This document shows positions 8,201-15,511 of a stretch of DNA of 21,506 nucleotides, one piece after another. The stretch is from a virus. A program made the position numbers and the translations under genes. Under the pieces are notes generated by a model. The model worked only from the letters and a program-made list of their open reading frames with translations, was not told where the DNA came from and did not search any database. The stretch lies in the IMG/VR virus record IMGVR_UViG_3300010885_032546, positions 1-21,506 of that record, one strand, 5' to 3'. How positions within the stretch are numbered: position 1 is the first letter of the stretch; every line of letters begins with the position of its first letter.

Positions 8201-9422
8201 ATCCAACACTTAATCGTAATGATGCTGGTTGTGCAGTGATGGTATATCCACTTAATTTTAATGGTCCAAACGCATCAATAAAGGTGTTTGTTTGATGAAT
8301 TTGATTATAATGGGTAGTAACTGCTCCACCAAATGCCGCAACATTTGCATAATCAAAATGCCCAACGGCTCCCAAGGGAATATATTGATAATATTGCTCG
8401 GGAGTAAATGGAGTCGTTTGTTGTTGTATCGTGCCCGTGTTATCAAGATACAGATAGGTAACTTGCCGTGTACTAATACCAGAAATTACAGCGGATTGAC
8501 TAGGCCATTGTATATAGGTAATTGTCGGAGATGCTTCCGACCCCGTGGATATATTATGATTGACAATTAATCCTGACCCACTGGACACGTATATGTTTGC
8601 CGCACTCCAACTGACGATACCGCCGTAGAGTAGACTAGACCCCAACATTCCTTCAAACCAATCCATGCGATTGGTATCACCATTGTGGGTATAATATAAA
8701 TCCGTTCCAAAATTATTATTTGCTCCACTCACAAACCAATATGCCGAATTTGCATTAATCGGAGATGGTCTAGAAGTATTTTGTAATTCCAATGGGCCCT
8801 TAACAGTAGCCAATGTAGTAACGTGTAATGCAGACGCACTCACGGTACTTGCTGATACGAGTGAGGGGTTGATGGCTGTACCCACCAAACTTGCGGTAAC
8901 CTGCGTGGAACTTGAAATAAGTCCACTAGGAAGTGTCGTAATTGCATTTACTGCATAGGATGCTGTGGTAGCAAAGGATGCTGTTGTCGGCGTAAACGTG
9001 ATGGATGTTGCTGCTGATGCGGTGGCGGCAAATGAAGAGGAAATAGCATTACTTGCCCAACTACTCGTACCGAACAATGACCCACTGTGAATACCAATAA
9101 ACGAACCTGTAAAAGAACCTGTATTTATTTGCTGAGAACTGGATACGGTACCCGTTGGAACTGGTGCATAACTGGCAGAAATTGCGGTTGATGCAGTACC
9201 AAATAACTGCGATGCAGTGATATTACCTAATAAATTAATACTACCCGTGTTCGGGGTATCTAATGTAAGAATACTCCGTACAAACTGACCACTACTGCCA
9301 GATTGTTTAACGAATATTTTTGCGTCGGCAACATTAATAGCCAATTCCCCAATATCTAATGATGCTGTTGTGGGAGTTGTATTAGATGTTAAATTTCGTT
9401 TATGTAATATTTTATCTGCCAT
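5223..9422 (-). CDS. Large tail fibre protein with modular repeats
   Basis: This is a 1399-aa protein from the ATG at 9422 (MADKILHKRNLTSNTTPTTA). A longer reading from 9464 is rejected because it would start within the promoter-like element at 9454-9463 and add an unrelated MIFIII stretch. Residues 1-65 have the attachment-type N-terminus (LDIGELAINVADAKIFVKQ). Residues 90-190 and about 600-1130 are repeats: QINTGSFTGSF, FGTSSWASNAISSSF, SYTGLSNIP, VSSS.QV and ATSITFTP. Residues 204-600 form a large unique domain (SAYWFVSGANNNFGTDLYY, later PFTPEQYYQYIPLGAVGH). Near 1180 is the LWTFGMDGTLTAPG motif seen in other phage fibres. The last 105 residues, from KSFKIDH through EGPEHGVYARGRL and SITVQLTPIG to YYVQATRKD, match a C-terminal domain widespread in T4-like phage fibres. 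Probably a long trimeric fibre in host binding. Confidence 0.9.
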   Translation of the reverse strand: MADKILHKRNLTSNTTPTTASLDIGELAINVADAKIFVKQSGSSGQFVRSILTLDTPNTGSINLLGNITASQLFGTASTAISASYAPVPTGTVSSSQQINTGSFTGSFIGIHSGSLFGTSSWASNAISSSFAATASAATSITFTPTTASFATTASYAVNAITTLPSGLISSSTQVTASLVGTAINPSLVSASTVSASALHVTTLATVKGPLELQNTSRPSPINANSAYWFVSGANNNFGTDLYYTHNGDTNRMDWFEGMLGSSLLYGGIVSWSAANIYVSSGSGLIVNHNISTGSEASPTITYIQWPSQSAVISGISTRQVTYLYLDNTGTIQQQTTPFTPEQYYQYIPLGAVGHFDYANVAAFGGAVTTHYNQIHQTNTFIDAFGPLKLSGYTITAQPASLRLSVGLGKGFIHGGFYKQNPTLPSVIDTTAVATASMARVYRSGSNGNIKFDTNGGAMYTVADPSLYDNGTGILAAVGNSQWTIQRVFTDPVTNTLYVYYGQNKYNTYLNAVAAINTDPFTEGAATQEFTIFAGYIIAKGNETNLSSADSSVTQAGLFRNTSGASTSAGAATTALEQLTDVSIISPSNGQALVYNAGVWSNAVAATSSFATTASAAMSITFTPQSASFATTASFAVSASWAPTQAMGSTAWGDLTGIPAGLVSSSTQINTGSFSGSFVGTLTGTSSWATSASYVLPSGLPAGTVSSSAQVSYTGISNIPVNIVSSSTQVTSFLPTGTVSSSGQISYTGLSNIPVNIVSSSAQVTAFLPAGTVSSSTQINTGSFTGSFTGTLIGTSSWASNAISSSFTTTSSFATSASFAPTILPTGVVSSSGQVSYTGLSNIPANIVSSSGQVASFLPAGTISSSGQVSYTGLSNIPSGIVSSSTQVTAFLPNGTVSSSVQINTGSFTGSFIGTHSGSTFGTASNAISASFAVSASWAPSSAGSGVTSITVSDGLSGGVITTTGIISLNTGSAHFLDGVKKKINTEGVISSSQQINTGSFTGSFTGTFIGTSSVATTASFAPTILPSGVVSSSGQVSYTGLSNVPANIVSSSTQVTAFLPTGTVSSSGQVSYTGLSNVPSGIVSSSNQFNALTNTSASYATRTPLGTSYDSRSITFVGNSRITDDGTGNIDIIAGSPASYAEIGSFNNENFVYVDNSGTYIQTNYTTNPTRLWTFGMDGTLTAPGLIIGTASWASNVISSSFATTASYALNATATVPAGTVSSSTQFTSLTAPFTGSFTGSFKGDGTGLTGVTATAFPYVGAAVISGSLTITGSNALSITGSATIVGAFQATTKSFKIDHQRLLGKKLIYGVLEGPEHGVYARGRLTQNNIIQLPEEWEWLVDPDSITVQLTPIGTQQILYVQNIENNTVIINSNTPIDCFYYVQATRKDVDPLTTVE
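5700..7430 (-). repeat. Fibre repeat array in the 1399-aa protein
   Basis: Degenerate tandem units alternate between SYTGLSN(I/V)P(V/A/S)(N/G)IVSSS.QV, LP(T/A)GTVSSS.Q, QINTGSF(T/S)GSF and WASNAISSSF-type segments. TG(L/I)SN(I/V)P occurs six times. At DNA level the plus strand shows recurring near-identical blocks such as GAACTAGATAC and AACGACCCTGT. The same units occur in the 851-aa gene, giving scope for recombination within and between the two genes. Confidence 0.8.
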
Positions 9423-9453
9423 AACACTGTCTCGTAGAGAGTATCGTATTATA

Positions 9454-9463
9454 ATAAATATCA
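9454..9463 (-). promoter_or_regulatory. Promoter-like element TGATATTTAT upstream of the 1399-aa fibre gene
   Basis: The coding strand reads TTGATATTTATTATAATAC, 31 nt before the ATG at 9422. The exact 10-mer recurs at 12460, 15847 and 19074. The intergenic gap is 98 nt, after the 851-aa gene stop. Inferred to be a phage promoter; it also decides the start codon of the gene. Confidence 0.5.
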
Positions 9464-9520
9464 ATCAGTTGGGTACTTACCATTATTTGTGGGGTGTTGT
9501 GAGAAATTTACTGAACATTA

Positions 9521-12076
9521 TTAATAAAATCCACCGTCTATGAAACTTGCTGTTAGTGCGTATGAAGCAGTAACGGGTGTAAATGTGATAGATGTTGCCG
9601 CACTTGCTGTGGTAGCAAATGACGCGGTTAACGGAGTAAAGGTAATTGAGGTTGCCGCACTTGCAGATGTTGCATAACTAGCTGTGCCAAACGTGGAACC
9701 ACTATGCGTTCCGATAAATGACCCCGTGAAAGAACCAGTAAACGGAGCCGTAAGAGATGTAAATTGCGTAGAACTTGAAATAAGTCCAGACGGTAACGTC
9801 GCGGTTGCATTTAGTGCGTAACTTGCCGTGGTGGCAAACGAGGAGGAGATAGCGTTACTTGCCCAACTTGCTGTACCAATCAAGGTTCCCGTAAATGACC
9901 CCGTGAAACTTCCGGTATTAATTTGAGTAGAACTAGATACGGTTCCATTTGGCAACAATGAGGTAACTTGACCAGAACTACTAACAATACCCGATGGAAT
10001 GTTGGAGAGTCCTGTATATGATACTTGAATTGAGCTAGATACAATGTTTGCCGGTACATTAGAGAGTCCCGCATAGGAGACTTGGCCAGAACTAGATACG
10101 ACACCAGACGGAAGTATGATTGGCGCAAATGACGCCGAGATTGCAAAACTTGCCGTTCCAAATATGGAACCACTATGGGTGCCAGTAAACGACCCAGTAA
10201 ACGACCCCGTGTTAATTTGAACCGAACTGGATACGATTCCCGTTGGCAAGAATGCAGTAACTTGGCCCGAACTAGATACGATATTTGCAGGTACATTAGA
10301 GAGTCCAGTGTATGATACTTGAGCAGAACTGGATACTACACCAGACGGTAGTATAGTGGGTGCAAATGATGCCGATATTGCAAAACTTGATGTAATTGCA
10401 AACGAGGAGGTTGTTATGCTTCCACTAAAACTACCAGTGTTAATTTGTACAGAACTAGAAACGGTTCCTGTTGGTAACAGTGCAGTAACTTGAGTAGAAC
10501 TAGATACAATACCCGATGGAATATTAGATAATCCCGTGTATGATACTTGTCCAGAACCGGACACTGTTCCTGCTGGCAATCCGGTAGGTAATACATACGA
10601 TGCTGTTACTGCTTGACTACTGGTTCCAAATAACGAACCGGTAATGCCGGTAGTAACTTTCAGTGAACCAGTTATATGTACTTCATTTCCTGCGGCATAT
10701 ATAAGATTACTTCTATTACTATCGTCAGTTCCATTACCCACAATAAAAGCGGCAGGTACGGACGATACAGCGTTATATTGGCCCTGTACGTGTTGATGAT
10801 TGGCTAATGCTATTGTTTGATAACCCTCTGCATGTGAATATGAACCCGATGCTATGGTTTCCTGCCCTTCCGCATGTGAGTAGTCTCCTTTTGCTTGGGT
10901 ATTATCTCCTTCGGCATGGGAGTAGTTTCCTATTGCTTTAGTAATACTTCCTTCAGCATGGGAGTTTTCTCCGGTTGCTATATTTCCCTCCAATCCTTGA
11001 ATAAGAGAGCCTGTTATAGTTTGATTGCCATTAAATGAATTTGACCCCGTGGTAGCAAATCCAAGCGCAACAATTTGAGTTGAACTAGATACAATATTTG
11101 CAGGAACATTGGACAGTCCAGTATAAGATACTTGACCAGAACTAGATACGATTCCCGATGGAAGTATAGTTGGAGCAAAGGAGGCCGATTGTGCCCAACT
11201 TGCGGTACCAAATGTGGAACCACTGTGAGTTCCAATAAACGACCCCGTAAATGACCCAGTATTAATTTGAGAAGAACTCGACACGATACCACTTGGAACA
11301 TTACTAAGTCCCGTATACGAGACTTGTGAGGAACTGGAGACTATTCCTGATGGGAGTCCACTCGGAAGTACATACGATGCACTCGTTGCCCAACTGGCAG
11401 TCCCAACCAATGCCCCCGTAAGTACTCCGGTAAATGAACCAGTAAACGATCCCGTATTGACTTGCGCAGAACTACTGACCGTGCCGACTGCAACTGGGGC
11501 GTATGATGCGGAAATAGAATTATTTGCCCAACTTCCTGTCCCACTTAATCTACCAGTAAATGACCCACTAAACGACCCAGTATTAATTTGAACAGAACTG
11601 GATACTAATCCAGTTGGTTTATTTGTTATAGCATCCCATGTACTTGCGGCACCAGGCACATAACTTGCCGTTAATGCAAATGAACTAGATACTGCATTAC
11701 TTGCCCAATTGCTGGTTCCTACGAGGTTGCCAACGAATGACCCAGTAAATAAATTGGCTCTGATAGATTGTGATACGGTGAGATTACCAAAATATGCGTT
11801 AGAGGCAGAAATGGTATCGTAGACTACTGCGCCGCCGGCAACGATTGATTGTGCAAATAACGCATAGCTTGCGGTGCTGGCATAATCGGCAACAGTTAAA
11901 TAACTACCCGATCCATTGACCGTAATAGTAGCAGGGTCACCCACAACAACATTATAGTTGTCTCCAGTATTAACCAATATTTGATATATTTCACTGGGCG
12001 TTACTGTGGAGAGATATTCGGTTCCTTTCTCAACAACAACCGTAATATCGGGTATATCTAACTTTATATTGCCCAT
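9521..12076 (-). CDS. Tail fibre protein with modular repeats and YadA-head-like insert
   Basis: This is an 851-aa protein whose ATG lies 3 nt after the upstream stop (TAATACATG), so it is co-translated with the 116-aa protein. Residues 1-65 are a distinct N-terminus (MGNIKLDIPDITVVVEKGTE) likely to dock on the baseplate. Residues 65-340 and 470-840 carry the repeats shared with the 1399-aa fibre: INTGSFTGSF six times, TGLSN(I/V)P six times, FGTAS(W/F)A, and ATSITFTP near the end. Residues 366-435 are four SHAEG motifs plus a degenerate HQHVQG at exact 14-residue spacing, then FIVGNGTDDSNRSNLIYAAG, as in trimeric adhesin heads. No C-terminal domain follows the repeats; the protein ends TASFIDGGFY. 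I infer a trimeric fibre, with SHAEG rungs forming a left-handed parallel beta-roll by analogy with YadA. Confidence 0.88.
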   Translation of the reverse strand: MGNIKLDIPDITVVVEKGTEYLSTVTPSEIYQILVNTGDNYNVVVGDPATITVNGSGSYLTVADYASTASYALFAQSIVAGGAVVYDTISASNAYFGNLTVSQSIRANLFTGSFVGNLVGTSNWASNAVSSSFALTASYVPGAASTWDAITNKPTGLVSSSVQINTGSFSGSFTGRLSGTGSWANNSISASYAPVAVGTVSSSAQVNTGSFTGSFTGVLTGALVGTASWATSASYVLPSGLPSGIVSSSSQVSYTGLSNVPSGIVSSSSQINTGSFTGSFIGTHSGSTFGTASWAQSASFAPTILPSGIVSSSGQVSYTGLSNVPANIVSSSTQIVALGFATTGSNSFNGNQTITGSLIQGLEGNIATGENSHAEGSITKAIGNYSHAEGDNTQAKGDYSHAEGQETIASGSYSHAEGYQTIALANHQHVQGQYNAVSSVPAAFIVGNGTDDSNRSNLIYAAGNEVHITGSLKVTTGITGSLFGTSSQAVTASYVLPTGLPAGTVSGSGQVSYTGLSNIPSGIVSSSTQVTALLPTGTVSSSVQINTGSFSGSITTSSFAITSSFAISASFAPTILPSGVVSSSAQVSYTGLSNVPANIVSSSGQVTAFLPTGIVSSSVQINTGSFTGSFTGTHSGSIFGTASFAISASFAPIILPSGVVSSSGQVSYAGLSNVPANIVSSSIQVSYTGLSNIPSGIVSSSGQVTSLLPNGTVSSSTQINTGSFTGSFTGTLIGTASWASNAISSSFATTASYALNATATLPSGLISSSTQFTSLTAPFTGSFTGSFIGTHSGSTFGTASYATSASAATSITFTPLTASFATTASAATSITFTPVTASYALTASFIDGGFY
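10699..10984 (-). other. YadA-head-like SHAEG repeat domain inside the 851-aa fibre
   Basis: Residues about 365-460 of the fibre: NSHAEG, YSHAEG, YSHAEG and YSHAEG start 14 residues apart, each followed by a variable TxAxG segment, then HQHVQG. The next segment, AAFIVGNGTDDSNRSNLIYA, commonly follows such repeats. In bacterial trimeric autotransporters (YadA, Hep_Hag repeats) this pattern forms a trimeric beta-roll that binds host matrix. Confidence 0.8.
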
Positions 12077-12079
12077 GTA

Positions 12080-12430
12080 TTATCTAGTTACCGTTGGTCG
12101 CACCGTTAATCCGCCCTCTAGGATGCGACGAACTACTGGACCTGTTGATCCACTAGTAATATTGATATCATACACATATTTACGTTGTGTTAATTGTAGT
12201 GTAGATGCGGGGTCTAGTTTTATAAAAAGACTACCGGATGTATATGGGGTTACCTTTTCAAACGAAAATGTTGCGGCAACTTCATCCGTGGTGTAATTTT
12301 CTCGTAATTGGCCGGTGAATGTATAATTAGTAATATCCAATGGAGTGTTGTTATTACTACGGTTTTGTAATTGTACGAGTATTTTAAATGTTTCACCTTG
12401 CCCAACTTGAAAATCTGTAATGTCTGCCAT
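12080..12430 (-). CDS. Small beta-sandwich baseplate/fibre-attachment protein
   Basis: This is a 116-aa protein beginning MADITDFQVGQGETFKILVQ. The arrangement (GETF...L.N....PLDITNYTFTGQLRE..., then FIKLDP, LTQRKYVYDINI and GGLTVRP) is like the N-terminal domain of baseplate upper proteins (BppU type), a beta-sandwich that attaches receptor-binding proteins to the baseplate. It has a promoter-like element 29 nt upstream and AATGAGAATTAT as a modest ribosome-binding region. It is followed by the 851-aa fibre after 3 nt, so it probably forms the first gene of a fibre operon and may link that fibre to the tail. The family assignment is by pattern only. Confidence 0.7.
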   Translation of the reverse strand: MADITDFQVGQGETFKILVQLQNRSNNNTPLDITNYTFTGQLRENYTTDEVAATFSFEKVTPYTSGSLFIKLDPASTLQLTQRKYVYDINITSGSTGPVVRRILEGGLTVRPTVTR

Positions 12431-12459
12431 ATAATTCTCATTATAAAGAATACTCTTCT

Positions 12460-12469
12460 ATAAATATCA
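12460..12469 (-). promoter_or_regulatory. Promoter-like element TGATATTTAT upstream of the 116-aa gene
   Basis: The coding strand reads TTTGATATTTATAG, 29 nt before the ATG at 12430 and 42 nt past the terminator hairpin of the tail tube gene. A terminator followed by this element and a gene start is what a promoter would look like here. The opposite strand reads TATAAATATCA and so contains the T4 late consensus TATAAATA pointing away from the genes. Confidence 0.5.
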
Positions 12470-12510
12470 AAAAGTATGTTAATAGGGTGTTTTTATATGA
12501 CTTTATATAC

Positions 12511-12548
12511 AAAATCTCCACAGCGTAATTCGTAACGCTGTGGAGATT
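12511..12548 (-). terminator. Rho-independent terminator after the tail tube gene
   Basis: A perfect 14-bp inverted repeat, AATCTCCACAGCGT and ACGCTGTGGAGATT, encloses an 8-nt loop. On the coding strand the stem ends in GATTTTG and is followed by AT-rich sequence. It begins 23 nt after the tail tube stop codon. The T run is short and partly within the stem, so read-through is possible. Confidence 0.75.
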
Positions 12549-12571
12549 CTATATCTATTATTGTAACAAGA

Positions 12572-13060
12572 TCAATAATTGAGTACGCAATAATCCATTT
12601 GCACGGTAAGTGTGAATGTCATTACTTCATCCGTTGACCAATCCATATCACCGAAATTAACTTCAGTAATTTGTGCGCCCTTGATGATCCATTCTTCGAC
12701 CTTATCACCAACGGGGCCAAGAACATTGAGCGTCAAGTCTTTCTTGTAGAATTCAAGATATCCATCACGGCCAGTGACCGATTCGTGATGTAAACGCACC
12801 CATTCCATGACTGCTTGTGCGCCCGATGGAACAATGGGATCGTACAATTCCATTGCCATACTTCCCCATGTAGTCTTGCCTTTTACATATCGTTGCACGT
12901 TGATATGATCTAGTGGTTTTGCATCTTGTTTAATAGTTGGTCGTGCTACTTTTTTTACGAGATAGGAAGGAACGCCGTCCATATAAAGGACGAACCGATT
13001 CTTCATCTTTGGTTCAAATGCTGTAAAGAACAGCTCTTGTTCTGATACTAGGTTTGCCAT
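12572..13060 (-). CDS. 19: Tail tube protein (gp19-like)
   Basis: This is a 162-aa protein, the same size as T4 gp19 (163 aa). It subunit-stacks to form the inner tail tube through which DNA passes and is surrounded by the sheath. Recognisable features are the N-terminal FEPKMKNRFVLYMDGVPSYL, then VARPTIKQD, the WGSMAMELYDPI segment, VMEWVRLHHES and the C-terminal strands INEVNFGDMDWSTDEVMTF-like (TEVNFGDMDWSTDEVMTFTL), all typical of T4-type tube proteins. It follows the sheath gene, as in T4, but a hairpin and a promoter-like element separate them, allowing independent and strong expression. CGGAGA lies 7 nt before the ATG as ribosome-binding site, and a terminator follows. Neighbour identity makes the call firm. 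Confidence 0.92.
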   Translation of the reverse strand: MANLVSEQELFFTAFEPKMKNRFVLYMDGVPSYLVKKVARPTIKQDAKPLDHINVQRYVKGKTTWGSMAMELYDPIVPSGAQAVMEWVRLHHESVTGRDGYLEFYKKDLTLNVLGPVGDKVEEWIIKGAQITEVNFGDMDWSTDEVMTFTLTVQMDYCVLNY

Positions 13061-13087
13061 GTATAATCTCCGAAAGGATATCTAATC

Positions 13088-13097
13088 ATAAATAGTG
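13088..13097 (-). promoter_or_regulatory. Variant promoter-like element upstream of the tail tube gene
   Basis: The coding strand reads CACTATTTATGATTAG, which keeps the TATTTAT core but not the TGA of the other copies. It is 27 nt before the ATG at 13060, the same spacing as the better copies, and lies after the GAAA-loop hairpin. Confidence 0.4.
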
Positions 13098-13111
13098 TTA
13101 AAATTGAATTT

Positions 13112-13135
13112 GTGGGGGGAGTTTCCTCCCCCCAC
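13112..13135 (-). terminator. Strong GAAA-tetraloop hairpin after the sheath gene
   Basis: A perfect 10-bp stem, GTGGGGGGAG with CTCCCCCCAC, closes a GAAA loop on the coding strand. It starts 7 nt after the sheath stop codon. There is no T run after it (ACAAATTCAATTTT), so it may be a pause or partial terminator, or an mRNA 3'-end stabiliser that separates sheath and tube messages. On the plus strand the loop reads TTTC. Confidence 0.6.
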
Positions 13136-13142
13136 TATCTCA

Positions 13143-15488
13143 TTACGCGGTTGGGAACGTTGCACCTGTTGGGAGAACATTGAAGTCAAGAATAATAACT
13201 TCTGCTGTTCTTGTGGGTTGTAGATAGAGTTGTCCGTATAGGATGTTTCTATCAATCACATCAGGTGTATTGTTTGTTTCGTCCATAACCACACGGAAAG
13301 CATACAGTCCAGATTGTTCTTGTACACTTGCGAGGTATGGGTTGATAATGTTCAAGAAACGATTTCGCGTTGCTTCAACATTCTGTTCGAACACAAGGTA
13401 TCGTGCCGAACTTGCAATATACTTCTTCACCGCGATTAACAAACGACGGACATTCACACGATCTAGTGCTGATGAACGGCGTTGTAATGTTTTCTGACCC
13501 CACACACAGATACCTTGCCCCGGGAACTGCGCGATTGGATTAACTTTTCCTTCGTAGAGTGTATCACGACTTGCTTGTGGTAAGCGAACCTTGACACCAA
13601 CTGCACTTGCAATACCGCCGCGATTTAATCCAGCAGGAGCAAACCATTCTGCTGCAACATTGTCGTTGTAAGCGTAGATTTCTGGAAGAATCACCGAGGG
13701 TGGAACCCAAATTAACTTGTTGGTATTCGTATCAACGACTCGTAACCACGGATAGTACGTGGCCGCGTAATTACTATCAATTTCACCAGCCTTTGCCGTT
13801 GCAGTTGCCAGTGTTGCCGTTAATTGTGTGGTATCCATGATATAGAATGCATCACCACGATCTTCACACAATGTTAGTGCATAGGTTGCAACATATGAAT
13901 GTAGTTCATAAATTACACCAGGAAGTACTAACAAGTTAAAGTCAAACTGGTCGGGATTACTGATGGCATCCAATGCTTTCTTGTAGGACACCGATCCGGC
14001 CGATACTGACGTAGATAGGTTAAATCCTTGACTATTGGTAGCAACGATATCGCCACCCATATTAATGTCACGTGCAGGATTTAATCCATCAAATCCGCCT
14101 TGGAATGCCACTGAGAACTTACGATAGATGAAACTATCTGCATCCGTCAATGAGATTGATGCCGAGAGCGGTGCCGTACTCTTTGGTACTTCTACCAATG
14201 TTTCAAGTGTAAATGCCGTGCCAATGGTAACTGACCCCGATGGAATTGGTCCAAGGTAAGAATTATTAGTTTCATTCCCTGCATCAAAATTCCAACCGTA
14301 ATAGTATTTCTTGTCGATTGATTGAGTGGTGTATCCTTCAACTGCACCGTTAAGCCAACGACTTGTTACATAATCGGGAGCCGTTAATTCTGTTGATGCT
14401 GCGGAAATAGTAGATTCATATGCCGCAAATCCAAATGGAAGTGCTGTTTCTGGAATCTGCGTGTCTGTCATTTCCACCCAAATATACTGTGAGTTATTCG
14501 GGAAATCACCTTGATAATACATTTCACCTGTTACGGTATCTTCGGTTGGTGCACTATTACCAATTAACCGTGCAATATAATTTGGACTATCTGGATCAAG
14601 GTTTACATTATCAAACTGTTCTAATACCTCTGACCGTGCATCCGTATCATCATAGCGACGAACGAACATCGTAAAGGTACCAAAATTATATTCAGTATCA
14701 CCACTTGGCTTCATGTTTGCAAATGATACTTTAATTTCTTTGTTTGAAGAATTGCCATCGCTGAGTGTATGAATCTTAAATAGGTCTAATTTACTGCCAC
14801 CCAATGTTTGTGATTGAATCCACGGGGTGTGCGCATGGTTGTAATTACCATAGGTTGCTCCGTTAAAATTCAATGCGGTACTTGATGTTACTGCTTGGAA
14901 TGTAATGCTAGTTCCAAGGGAAGCGGATACTGCTTCAGGAAAAATTGCATAGATATATGAATTTTTTGTTGTACTGGGCGTCGAAGCAAAATAATCTTGG
15001 AATGCGTTGGACGATCCCTCAGTTGGACTCAGTGAACTTGCACTGATGTTGGTGCCGCCTGAAGCAGATACTACTAAACTAAAACTACTGGTAGTTCCCG
15101 ATGCCGATGCATTTGTAAGTGTATTTCCTGTACTACTAGGATGTAATACTGCATATACTTTTCTACCTGCCGAACCTGTTGCGTAAATTACTACCGACTT
15201 CGTAGTAGTCGGGTCATATCCGGTAGTTCCTAGTACACGAACCACCGTTGCCACACCAGATTCACGGAGATAATTTTTTGCCGACAATCCCGTGTAATGA
15301 TTGGTGTCTGCTTCACCAAAACGGGTAACATATTCTTGTTGACCACGTACTATGGCCGGGATAAACGCTGGACCTTTTGGTGTTGGTCCAATAAATGCCG
15401 CCCCGATTTCACTAATACCTTGAGTTAGGAAACTTAGATCCCTTTCTCTGGTAAATACGCCAGGGGAAACAATTCTTTCATTTGCCAT
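13143..15488 (-). CDS. 18: Contractile tail sheath protein (gp18-like)
   Basis: This is a 781-aa protein, longer than T4 gp18 (659 aa). Sheath subunits form the contractile outer tail. The N-terminus IVSPGVFTRERDLSFLTQGI and PTPKGPAF are typical of T4-type sheaths. Residues about 110-480 are the variable protease-resistant domains, here enlarged and Ser/Thr-rich. The conserved C-terminal domain, residues 620-781, has GLNRGG, LYEGKVNPIAQFPGQG, then RRSSALDRVNVRRLL, FEQN...TRNRF, GLYAFRVVMDETNN and a final QPTRTAEVIILDF. The ATG is preceded by GGAGGA at 6 nt. A 23-nt gap separates it from the coiled-coil ORF upstream, with which it is probably co-transcribed, and the tube gene follows as in T4. 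Confidence 0.95.
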   Translation of the reverse strand: MANERIVSPGVFTRERDLSFLTQGISEIGAAFIGPTPKGPAFIPAIVRGQQEYVTRFGEADTNHYTGLSAKNYLRESGVATVVRVLGTTGYDPTTTKSVVIYATGSAGRKVYAVLHPSSTGNTLTNASASGTTSSFSLVVSASGGTNISASSLSPTEGSSNAFQDYFASTPSTTKNSYIYAIFPEAVSASLGTSITFQAVTSSTALNFNGATYGNYNHAHTPWIQSQTLGGSKLDLFKIHTLSDGNSSNKEIKVSFANMKPSGDTEYNFGTFTMFVRRYDDTDARSEVLEQFDNVNLDPDSPNYIARLIGNSAPTEDTVTGEMYYQGDFPNNSQYIWVEMTDTQIPETALPFGFAAYESTISAASTELTAPDYVTSRWLNGAVEGYTTQSIDKKYYYGWNFDAGNETNNSYLGPIPSGSVTIGTAFTLETLVEVPKSTAPLSASISLTDADSFIYRKFSVAFQGGFDGLNPARDINMGGDIVATNSQGFNLSTSVSAGSVSYKKALDAISNPDQFDFNLLVLPGVIYELHSYVATYALTLCEDRGDAFYIMDTTQLTATLATATAKAGEIDSNYAATYYPWLRVVDTNTNKLIWVPPSVILPEIYAYNDNVAAEWFAPAGLNRGGIASAVGVKVRLPQASRDTLYEGKVNPIAQFPGQGICVWGQKTLQRRSSALDRVNVRRLLIAVKKYIASSARYLVFEQNVEATRNRFLNIINPYLASVQEQSGLYAFRVVMDETNNTPDVIDRNILYGQLYLQPTRTAEVIILDFNVLPTGATFPTA

Positions 15489-15511
15489 ACGAATCCTCCA
15501 AATGGGTTATA

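Noticed and set aside
9423-9464. N-terminal extension MIFIIIRYSLRDSV of the 1399-aa fibre
   Set aside because: It has no homologous look, begins inside the promoter-like element, and the internal ATG (MADKILHKRN) gives a typical fibre N-terminus.
9421-9520. Short ORF (MVSTQLIDIYYNTIL) between the two large fibres
   Set aside because: It runs through the promoter-like element, overlaps the next start out of frame and has no supporting signal.
1-12076. Diversity-generating retroelement target in the fibre genes
   Set aside because: No reverse transcriptase or adenine-biased template/variable repeat pair is visible; the repeats are explained as fibre modules.
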